Shown here piece by piece: positions 58,291 to 64,000 of a stretch of 64,000 bases of DNA. Under the pieces are notes generated by a model. That model worked only from the letters and a program-made list of their open reading frames with translations, was not told the origin of the DNA and did not search any database. Each line of letters opens with the position of its first letter. Positions within the stretch are counted from its first letter, which is position 1. The stretch is taken from assembly GCA_965199555.1 (NCBI GenBank), contig CBDASJ010000006.1:860331-924330 (forward strand). Direction: 5' to 3'. The position numbers and the translations under genes were made by a program. The DNA is from LMUY01 sp965199555. Lineage in GTDB: Bacteria; Pseudomonadota; Alphaproteobacteria; Acetobacterales; Acetobacteraceae.

Positions 58291-59447
58291 GCTAGTGGCT
58301 CCACGGTCATGCGATGCGCCTCCAAGTCGAGTTGCAGGCGACCGCTGCGGTGCTCCCGAAGAAACCGGAATGCGGCGTAGCCCTGCAGAATCGCTTCCTC
58401 CCACAGCCACAAGGGGCAGCGTTCGGCTTCGTAGCCTGCGACGAACTCGCGGACATGCTTCAGAAGGTCGAAGGGCAGGTCGCCGGGCTTCATGCCTGCG
58501 AAGAGCTTGAGCTCGAGCGCCTGCCCGAAGATCCAGGTGGTGATACCCTCCTCGATCAGCGTGGCCCGGGCGCCGTCCTGCGCCTCGTCGACCTTCGGCG
58601 CCGATTTGCGCTTAAGGCGAAAGAGCGCGCGTATGACCGGCGACCAGCCCAGCACGGCGACGTATGCATAGTGGAACACGTCATGGAAGCGGTAGTCGTC
58701 GGCAGTCATTGCGTTGTCGGTCAGCCTGTCGCCGATGTTGATGCCGTTGCAGCGCTGAAAGACGTAGGTCCGGCCTCGCACCTCCCGCTCGAAGATTTCG
58801 ATCGTGAGCTGACGCGGGAGGCGCTCCTCGGACTCCGCGCTTGCGTCCAGCGGCTCGGGGTAGACGCGCTCGCGCGGCCAGCGGTCGTTGATCTTGGCGA
58901 GGTTCTTGATGGCGGCAGCCTCCAAGGTAACGCCGGCTTCGTCGGCGGCTTGGATCAGGGTTCGCGCGACCCCGGAGAGGCGGCCGGCCGTAGCCGTGCT
59001 CTGGCCGTCACTCTCGCTAACGAGCAAGCCAACCTCGCCCGCCAGCTTCAGCAGAGTGCGTTCAAACGCTGCCGTAGGTTCGCCACCCCGCGGCATGATC
59101 GGGGGCTGGAGGGCGGTGAGTGTCAGCCCGCCATCCGCCCCATGCACCCGCTCGGGCGCTGCCGCCGCAAATACGTCCGGTAGGGACGCGCCCGTCCGCG
59201 ATGCGACCGCCGCGAGATACCAGAGCACGTCACCAAATTCCTCAACCACAGCGCTGGCGTAGCCGCGATAGGAGATGCGGTCGCGCTGCTTCTTCTTGAC
59301 CTCGCTGAGCAGGCTGCCGGTCTCGCCAAAGAGGCCGAGCAGCGGGAACGCCAGCGAACCGCCATCGCTCCGTTGATCAGATAGGCCAGCCTGAGCCGCG
59401 TACTCAGCGATGCTAAGAGGTTGAAAGTTAGGGGTCGCTTCGGTCAA
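58287..59447 (-). CDS. MazG-like nucleotide pyrophosphohydrolase with C-terminal domain
   Basis: A 386-aa protein. The N-terminal MazG-like helices carry GLFGETGSLLSEVKKK (E42, E49) and VVEEFGDVLWYL (E70, D73), the EXXE-EXXD metal site for NTP pyrophosphate hydrolysis. The second half (about 190-386) is conserved in related proteins but unnamed: RFHDVFHYAYVAVLGWSPVIRALFRLKRKS. TTG 59447 has AAGGGG 8 nt upstream. It is the first gene of the minus-strand pair with the UDG-like gene. Confidence 0.75.
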   Translation of the reverse strand: MTEATPNFQPLSIAEYAAQAGLSDQRSDGGSLAFPLLGLFGETGSLLSEVKKKQRDRISYRGYASAVVEEFGDVLWYLAAVASRTGASLPDVFAAAAPERVHGADGGLTLTALQPPIMPRGGEPTAAFERTLLKLAGEVGLLVSESDGQSTATAGRLSGVARTLIQAADEAGVTLEAAAIKNLAKINDRWPRERVYPEPLDASAESEERLPRQLTIEIFEREVRGRTYVFQRCNGINIGDRLTDNAMTADDYRFHDVFHYAYVAVLGWSPVIRALFRLKRKSAPKVDEAQDGARATLIEEGITTWIFGQALELKLFAGMKPGDLPFDLLKHVREFVAGYEAERCPLWLWEEAILQGYAAFRFLREHRSGRLQLDLEAHRMTVEPLA

Positions 59448-59479
59448 CTCGCGGTCCCCTTAGAACGTCGAATCAAGGT

Positions 59480-60721
59480 TCAAGCTGCCCTTCTTAGAGG
59501 CTTCTTCGCGAGCAGGGCACGGACAAACCGATCCCAACGCGCCATGCCGGCCCGCTTCTCGGGCATGTAGTTCCAGCGATCGTAGTTCTTGGAGCTGACG
59601 TCGTGGAGGGCGTGGTTCTGGATGCGATCGCGGATTTCCTTCGGCACGCCGGCTTTCCCGGCCAGGGTCTTCCAGGTGCGCCGAAGGTCACGGTTCGTGA
59701 CGACAGGGATGACACCACGATCTCGTTGGCGCCACATGCACGAATACAACGTGCCGTGGCTGACGGGCTTTGAGGAGTCCTTCTGCGACGGAAAGAACCA
59801 GCCATACTCGTTCGGCTTGATTGTCTCGATCAGCTCCGCGGCGAGCGAGGGAACAGGAACCGCGTGCGGCGTCGAGTTCTTGGTTTTCGACCAGTCGATG
59901 ATCCGCTCGGCCGCGTCCCATTGATCTACATGAAGGCGAGCGACCTCCTCGACCCGCTGGCCGGTTAGCATCAGGACCTGAACGGCCCGAAGGTATGGCG
60001 GGTGAACCGGAACGTCGGGGCATTCCAGCCAGCGCCAGAGGTGGGCGAACTCATCCTCGTCTAGCCAGCGGGTGCCGACCTTCTTGGGCTCGGTCGGAAT
60101 GCCGGCTGCAGGATTGTAGACGAGGCGAAAACGCCGAAGCGAGGCGTTACGATAGTCGTGCTCCGACTTCATCCCCCAGCTGTAGGCTGCGCGGATGTAG
60201 CTGCGCACGTGATCAGCCATAGCCGCAGCGCCGCGATCGAAGATCGGCCGCAGGACCTCCGTGACCTCGTCGGGCTCAATCTCCCGTGCAGCCCGGTTGC
60301 GGCCTAGCGTGTCGGCGATTTTGTTCAGGCCCTTCTCGGTCTCCTTCCACGATGGTTTGTCAGCCGCCTTGAGCGAGGCCACGTAGGCCTCGAACAGGTC
60401 GGCGACTGTCCCCGGTCGCGTGTCGCCGGCGATCTTGATGCTGCGTCCTTTCTGGATGGCGTCCGAGAAGTCGCGCTTGAACACCTCTCGGGCGGCAGCG
60501 AGGGACATGGATGGGTAGTCACCCAGCTTCTTCTTGATGCGCTTCCCGTCGCGCCACTGTTGGGCCATCCACTCCGCGATTACGCGGGCGGGCATCGGCC
60601 GAAGCGCCAGCACGAGACGACCGACGCCGCGGCCCTCGCCATCAACCAAAGTTCTCTGCTTGCCGCCAATCTCGACGTCCTTGAGGGCTCGTCGGATCGC
60701 GCCATCGGTGAGGCTCGCCAT
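59480..60721 (-). CDS. int: Tyrosine-type site-specific integrase
   Basis: A 413-aa recombinase with P4-like architecture: N-terminal arm-binding region (LTDGAIRRALKDVEIGGKQRTLVDGEG), SAM-like core-binding domain, and catalytic domain with LTGQRVEEVARL (Arg I), RDLRRTWKTL (Arg II; the usual first His is Arg), NHAL (His) and NYDRWNYM (Tyr). ATG 60721 has AGGAG 7 nt upstream. It lies at the element's right end, facing inward, next to the radC junction. Confidence 0.92.
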   Translation of the reverse strand: MASLTDGAIRRALKDVEIGGKQRTLVDGEGRGVGRLVLALRPMPARVIAEWMAQQWRDGKRIKKKLGDYPSMSLAAAREVFKRDFSDAIQKGRSIKIAGDTRPGTVADLFEAYVASLKAADKPSWKETEKGLNKIADTLGRNRAAREIEPDEVTEVLRPIFDRGAAAMADHVRSYIRAAYSWGMKSEHDYRNASLRRFRLVYNPAAGIPTEPKKVGTRWLDEDEFAHLWRWLECPDVPVHPPYLRAVQVLMLTGQRVEEVARLHVDQWDAAERIIDWSKTKNSTPHAVPVPSLAAELIETIKPNEYGWFFPSQKDSSKPVSHGTLYSCMWRQRDRGVIPVVTNRDLRRTWKTLAGKAGVPKEIRDRIQNHALHDVSSKNYDRWNYMPEKRAGMARWDRFVRALLAKKPLRRAA

Positions 60722-60740
60722 AGCCGATCTCCTTGCTCGC

Positions 60741-60805
60741 TGAGGGCGGTTGCACGGAGGCAACTGAGGTCGGTATGACGACTGACCCCCCTCTAACCGC
60801 CCTCA
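60741..60805. repeat. 11-bp inverted repeat upstream of integrase
   Basis: TGAGGGCGGTT (60741-60751) and AACCGCCCTCA (60795-60805) are perfectly complementary with 43 bp between. They flank the integrase promoter region, so they may be integrase/excisionase arm sites or an operator. AACGTGCT direct repeats follow at 60856 and 60876. Confidence 0.45.
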
Positions 60806-60853
60806 ATATGCCGCAGAACGATACCACCGCACAAGAAGGAAAACTGTTGTGTT

Positions 60854-61462
60854 TCAACGTGCTTGTGCGTGATCGAACGTGCTCTTCAATGGGCGAGTGG
60901 GATGATTGTGCACCAGGATCAGCGCGGTTGCGTGCAGCTCCAGCGCGCGCCTGGCAACCTCTCGCGGGTAGACCGGCGTGTGGTTCACCGTGCCGCGCGC
61001 CTGCGCCTCGTCGGCCAACAGGCGGTTCTTGCCGTCCAGGAACAATACCCGGAACTGCTCTACCCGCTCGCGCGCCAATTGGGCGTTCAGGTAGCCCATC
61101 AGCGACTCCCAATTCGACAAGACGGGGCGGTCCTGCAGTTCGGAGCGCATCAGGCGCAACGCCGCGGCCTGAACGGTTTTCAGTGCGGCGCTGCCAGCCT
61201 CACCCATGCCCTCAACGCCGCGCAACTCGGCCAGTGGGGCGGCAATGGCGTTGGCGAAGGAGCCGAATCGGCCCAGCAGCGCGCGGGCGATGGGCTTGGT
61301 GTCCCGGCGAGGCAAGGCGAGGAACAACACCATTTCCAACAACTCATGATCCGCTACGCTGTCGGAGCCACTGGTAAGCAAACGTTGGCGTAAGCGCTGA
61401 CGATGCCCTTCGGCACTAAGCGGTGATGCGGGAATAGGGTCCAGGTCAGGCAACAATCCGGC
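60854..61462 (-). pseudogene. radC: Truncated radC; right attachment junction of the element
   Basis: The RadC (JAB/MPN family) protein is normal from ATG 61462 through ALILVHNHPT, then departs (RPLKSTFDHAQAR, stop). The remaining JAB metal residues (the SGxxxPSxxD segment) and C-terminus are missing. The break at about 60905 coincides with the integrase end of the element, so integration into radC is the simplest explanation. The rest of radC should lie beyond the left end, outside the window. Confidence 0.8.
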
Positions 61463-61546
61463 CATCCTGCACCGTGCCATGGGCATCGCCCACGGGGCAA
61501 TGTAGCGTGAGGGGTGGCCAGGCTACTTGCGCCTGGCCGCCTTGCC

Positions 61547-62461
61547 TCAGCGGGACTTCTTGTAAAGCTTGCTGGCGACCTCGAACATCTCCTCGGGCGC
61601 GTAATTCGGTGCAAAAGCACCGTAATTGCCCAGCAGATCGGGGATGTGGCCACCTTCCGGATGGCCGTCGACGACCTCCAACTCGCCCGGCGGGTCGCCC
61701 GGCAGCGCGACTTCGCCATTGCCCCAGATGCCGGCGGCTTCCTTGTAGTCGTCCGGGCTGAAGCGATACAGCCGACGATGGCTGCCTTCGTTGAGGTACT
61801 TCTGGCACTCCGGAATCTTGTCGAGGTTGATGTTCGGCGTCGGCAGCATCTTCTCGATCTCGACGCCCGTCAGCTTCTTCAGCGCCAAGGCATAGGCATG
61901 CGCGTGGACGGAGCCGCGAACCAGCAGGTAGCCGCACACCTCACGCCCGGTCGGCTCCTTCATGGTCTCGTAGACGCGGAGCTTGTGGATGCGGGCGCCG
62001 CATTCGAGGTGGAAGTTGTGCAGCAGGTCGATGATCACGTTGCCGGTCGTGGTGACCATGTCCGTGTTCCACGACAGGCCGTTGCTGTTCACCGGCGTGG
62101 AGCCACCGCCGTTGGACAGGAACGAGCCGGGCAGCGCGATGTCTTCCATGGCGTTGAACGGTGCCTTGGACACGTCCACGTTCGGCGTCGGGTCGCCCGG
62201 GCCGTTGTTCAGCATGGCGATGCCGGTGCTGACCAACTCCACATGCCCGAGTTCCTCGGCGAAGATCGCGGAAACCAGGCTGTAGAACGGCCGCAGCTTG
62301 GACTTGTTGCGGAAGTTGAAGCTTTGGAACATGTAGTTCCCCAGCGTCGACATCTCGCCATACTTCCCACCCAGTAGTTCCTGGAGTGCGGCGGCCGCGT
62401 TGGGGTTAGGCTTCTTGGGTTCCGGAAGCTCGGCCTGGAGCCTGTCGATCCTCATGAACAT
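61547..62461 (-). CDS. Manganese catalase
   Basis: A 304-aa ferritin-like dimanganese enzyme that removes hydrogen peroxide. Helix motifs with ligands: YSLVSAIFAEELGHVELVSTGIAML and NFHLECGARIHKLRVYE, then GYLLVRGSVHAHAYALAL with further Glu/His ligands and a conserved proline-rich C-terminus. It belongs to the chromosomal flank. Confidence 0.92.
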   Translation of the reverse strand: MFMRIDRLQAELPEPKKPNPNAAAALQELLGGKYGEMSTLGNYMFQSFNFRNKSKLRPFYSLVSAIFAEELGHVELVSTGIAMLNNGPGDPTPNVDVSKAPFNAMEDIALPGSFLSNGGGSTPVNSNGLSWNTDMVTTTGNVIIDLLHNFHLECGARIHKLRVYETMKEPTGREVCGYLLVRGSVHAHAYALALKKLTGVEIEKMLPTPNINLDKIPECQKYLNEGSHRRLYRFSPDDYKEAAGIWGNGEVALPGDPPGELEVVDGHPEGGHIPDLLGNYGAFAPNYAPEEMFEVASKLYKKSR

Positions 62462-62569
62462 GTTCGCACGTTTCCTTCCTGACGGCGTCGAGCGGTATGC
62501 GGGACACTGGCGGGGAGCTTTACGACGGCGTGGGGGTGCGAGTTCCGGGCGCGGCCTCGCCCCGGTGGG

Positions 62570-62857
62570 TCAGGGCAAACGCGCCAGCGCGCCAGCCAAC
62601 GCCTTCAGCGTCGCTTCCGCCCCGCGCATCGCGGCCTTGTCGTCGCGGTCGGCGTCATCGACGCCGTCCTGGACGGCGGCCACACCGGATTCCAGGTTTT
62701 CCCGCAGGACGGCCAGCCGGTCCTGGAACGTCGCCGGGTCATCCCGCCACGCATCCAGCAGCTTGTTGGTTTCCCGCTGCATCCGGTCGGGCGCCGTGCC
62801 CGCCGCGGCCAGCTTCGCCAGTCGTTCCAGCGCGGCGGAGACCGGGTCGGACGCCAA
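62570..62857 (-). CDS. Small helical protein, unknown
   Basis: A 95-aa charged, helical protein (LERLAKLAAAGTAPDRMQRETNKLLDAWRDDPATFQDRLAVLRENLESGVAAVQDGVDDADRDDKAAMRGAEATLKALAGALARL). The frame is open far upstream, but TTG 62857, just after the NDUFS4-like stop, is the most reasonable start. Not recognised. Confidence 0.5.
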   Translation of the reverse strand: MASDPVSAALERLAKLAAAGTAPDRMQRETNKLLDAWRDDPATFQDRLAVLRENLESGVAAVQDGVDDADRDDKAAMRGAEATLKALAGALARLP

Positions 62858-62871
62858 ACGCCCCGGCCCGC

Positions 62872-63180
62872 TCAGTGCGTCCAGTTTTCCGGGCGGTTGA
62901 AGCGGAAATTGTCGGCGTAGACCTTGGGCTTGTGCTTGACCGGCGCCGGCGGGATTTCGACGTCGTAGGCGAAGCCGTTCGCCTCCGCATACGCAACCGC
63001 CTGCTCGCGCGAGTCGAACCGCAGCTTCACCTGGCCCCGCGTGTCGCCGCGGCCCCACCAGCCCATCAACGGGTCGTTGACCTCGGGCAGGGTCGTGGCG
63101 AACTCCAACACCCAGTTTTCCGTGCCGGCGAGGCCGGACTGCATGGCGGTCTTGGGACGCTGGAAGATTCGCACGCGCAT
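62872..63180 (-). CDS. NDUFS4-like complex I accessory subunit
   Basis: A 102-aa protein of the ETC complex I subunit (NDUFS4/18-kDa) family: RIFQRPKTAMQSGLAGTENWVLEF, MGWWGRGDTRGQVKLRFDSREQAVAYAEANGFAYDVE and FRFNRPENWTH. This bacterial family is largely alphaproteobacterial. ATG 63180 has GAGGAG 6 nt upstream. Confidence 0.9.
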   Translation of the reverse strand: MRVRIFQRPKTAMQSGLAGTENWVLEFATTLPEVNDPLMGWWGRGDTRGQVKLRFDSREQAVAYAEANGFAYDVEIPPAPVKHKPKVYADNFRFNRPENWTH

Positions 63181-63262
63181 CACGGGCTCCTCGCGGGATC
63201 GACGGGCGGTTTACGGCCGCGCTTCATCGGTGGCAAGTTGCCCGCCCACGGAGGAATCACCC

Positions 63263-64000
63263 ATGCCGCGCCTGCGCGTCACCGAAAAGGCCGCCGATAT
63301 CGAGGCGCTCAACCTGTCGCTGGACCCGTTCGAGCCCGGCGCCGCGCCGCCTGACGGCGTCGTCGTGGCGGTGCGCGCCGCCGGGGTCAACCCGTCGGAC
63401 GTGAAGGCCGCGCTGGGCGCGATGCCGTATGCCGTGTGGCCGCGCACGCCGGGGCGGGACTGGGCCGGCATCGTGGTGGACGGCCCGGCGGAGCTGATGG
63501 GCCAGGCAGTCTGGGGTTCCAGCGGCGACCTCGGCATCCGGCGGGACGGCACGCATGGCAGCCACATCGTCGTGCCCCGCAGCTACGTCCGGGTGAAGCC
63601 CAGCGCGATGTCGCTGGAGGAGGCGGGCGCCGTCGGCGTGCCGTTCATCACCGCCTATGAAGGGCTGCGCCGCGTCGGGCTGCCGCAGCCGGGCGAAGTC
63701 GTGCTCGTCATGGGCGCGAACGGCAAGGTGGGCCAGGCCGCGATCCAGATCGCGAGCATGCTGGGCGCCCAGGTGTTCGGCGTCACGCGCCGGGCGGAGG
63801 AGTATGTCGGCCATGCGAGCCGGCCCGTGCGCCTGCTGGACGCCAGCAGCGGGGACCCGGCGGCCGCGCTGCGCGACCACACGGGCGGCCGCGGCGCCGA
63901 CATCGTCTACAACACGGTGGGCAGCCCGTATTTCGCCGCGGGCAACGACGCGCTGGCGCTGCGCGGCCGGCACATCTTCATCGCCACGGTCGACCGCGCG
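63263..64000 (+). CDS. Quinone-oxidoreductase-like MDR protein, partial
   Basis: 246 codons are seen; the 3' end lies beyond the window. The GroES-like domain (VRAAGVNPSDVKAALGAMP...TPGRDWAGIVVDGP) is followed by the Rossmann domain (VLVMGANGKVGQAAIQIASMLGAQVFGVTRR). No zinc cluster is visible, so it is zinc-free NADPH:quinone-reductase type. GGAGGA lies 7 nt before ATG 63263. Confidence 0.85.
   Translation, partial: MPRLRVTEKAADIEALNLSLDPFEPGAAPPDGVVVAVRAAGVNPSDVKAALGAMPYAVWPRTPGRDWAGIVVDGPAELMGQAVWGSSGDLGIRRDGTHGSHIVVPRSYVRVKPSAMSLEEAGAVGVPFITAYEGLRRVGLPQPGEVVLVMGANGKVGQAAIQIASMLGAQVFGVTRRAEEYVGHASRPVRLLDASSGDPAAALRDHTGGRGADIVYNTVGSPYFAAGNDALALRGRHIFIATVDRA

Noticed and set aside
1..64000. 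CRISPR array, rRNA or insertion sequence
   Set aside because: No regularly spaced repeat-spacer units, rRNA signatures or transposase-like proteins were seen in the window.

Overview
The window is GC-rich, densely coding DNA from an alphaproteobacterium. Three things point there: a GTTC-N7-GTTC LexA box, an NDUFS4-like complex I accessory subunit in the chromosomal flank, and a trb/traG/DUF2274/DUF736/DUF932 backbone typical of integrative conjugative elements (ICEs) of sphingomonads and rhizobia. Most of the window is one such element. Its right end lies at about 60.85-60.92 kb, inside a truncated radC, next to a tyrosine integrase. The left end was not found.

Layout. (1) 1-13.3 kb: metabolic cargo with a TetR and a LysR regulator, two GlxA-type (DJ-1+AraC) regulators, four separate DJ-1/PfpI (isonitrile-hydratase-like) proteins, an HD protein resembling cyanamide hydratase, an alpha/beta hydrolase, a CMD protein and two MDR dehydrogenases. 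(2) 13.3-25.6 kb: mating-pair-formation operon trbBCDEJ-trbK-LFGI plus DUF2274, with the traG coupling protein and a CopG regulator, all on the minus strand. (3) 25.7-28.6 kb: a second cargo insert (amidohydrolase, SDR, LysR) separating traG from the relaxase. (4) 28.7-36.6 kb: relaxase, lytic transglycosylase, TraF peptidase, DUF2840, RHH protein, ParA, RepA with an apparent origin embedded in its 3' coding end, AlpA-like HTH, a frameshifted DUF6499/DUF2285 gene and an XRE regulator. (5) 36.9-39.1 kb: arsenic cargo arsH / arsR-aqpS-arsC. (6) 39.2-48.6 kb: maintenance genes (DUF736, DUF2493, Toprim, large ParB, DUF932), several behind repeated structured 5' leaders. (7) 48.8-51.1 kb: SRAP gene with a partner, and an SOS mutasome reduced by deletion to imuA plus an imuB'-'dnaE2 fusion. 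(8) 51.2-59.4 kb: the most unusual region, described below. (9) 59.5-60.9 kb: integrase and right junction. (10) 60.9-64 kb: chromosome (radC remnant, Mn catalase, small protein, NDUFS4-like protein, partial quinone oxidoreductase).

The candidate new biology is at 51.2-59.4 kb. One module is a small HTH protein, a caspase-like peptidase and a protein ending in a Swt1-type HEPN domain with an R-x4-H motif. The next module has its own strong promoter and a palindromic operator. It encodes an acyl-carrier-like protein (DSL serine), an XRE regulator, an ImmA/IrrE metallopeptidase whose C-terminus reads as a chagasin (I42) inhibitor of papain-type proteases, a papain-like C1 peptidase overlapping it by 4 nt, and a thymidylate-synthase-like protein. 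A converging pair encodes a MazG-like/C-terminal-domain protein and a uracil-DNA-glycosylase-like protein. A protease sitting beside a metallopeptidase-inhibitor fusion suggests a poised protease toxin released by a sensing metallopeptidase. The nucleotide enzymes suggest surveillance or modification of deoxynucleotides. These functions are inferences from motifs and gene order.
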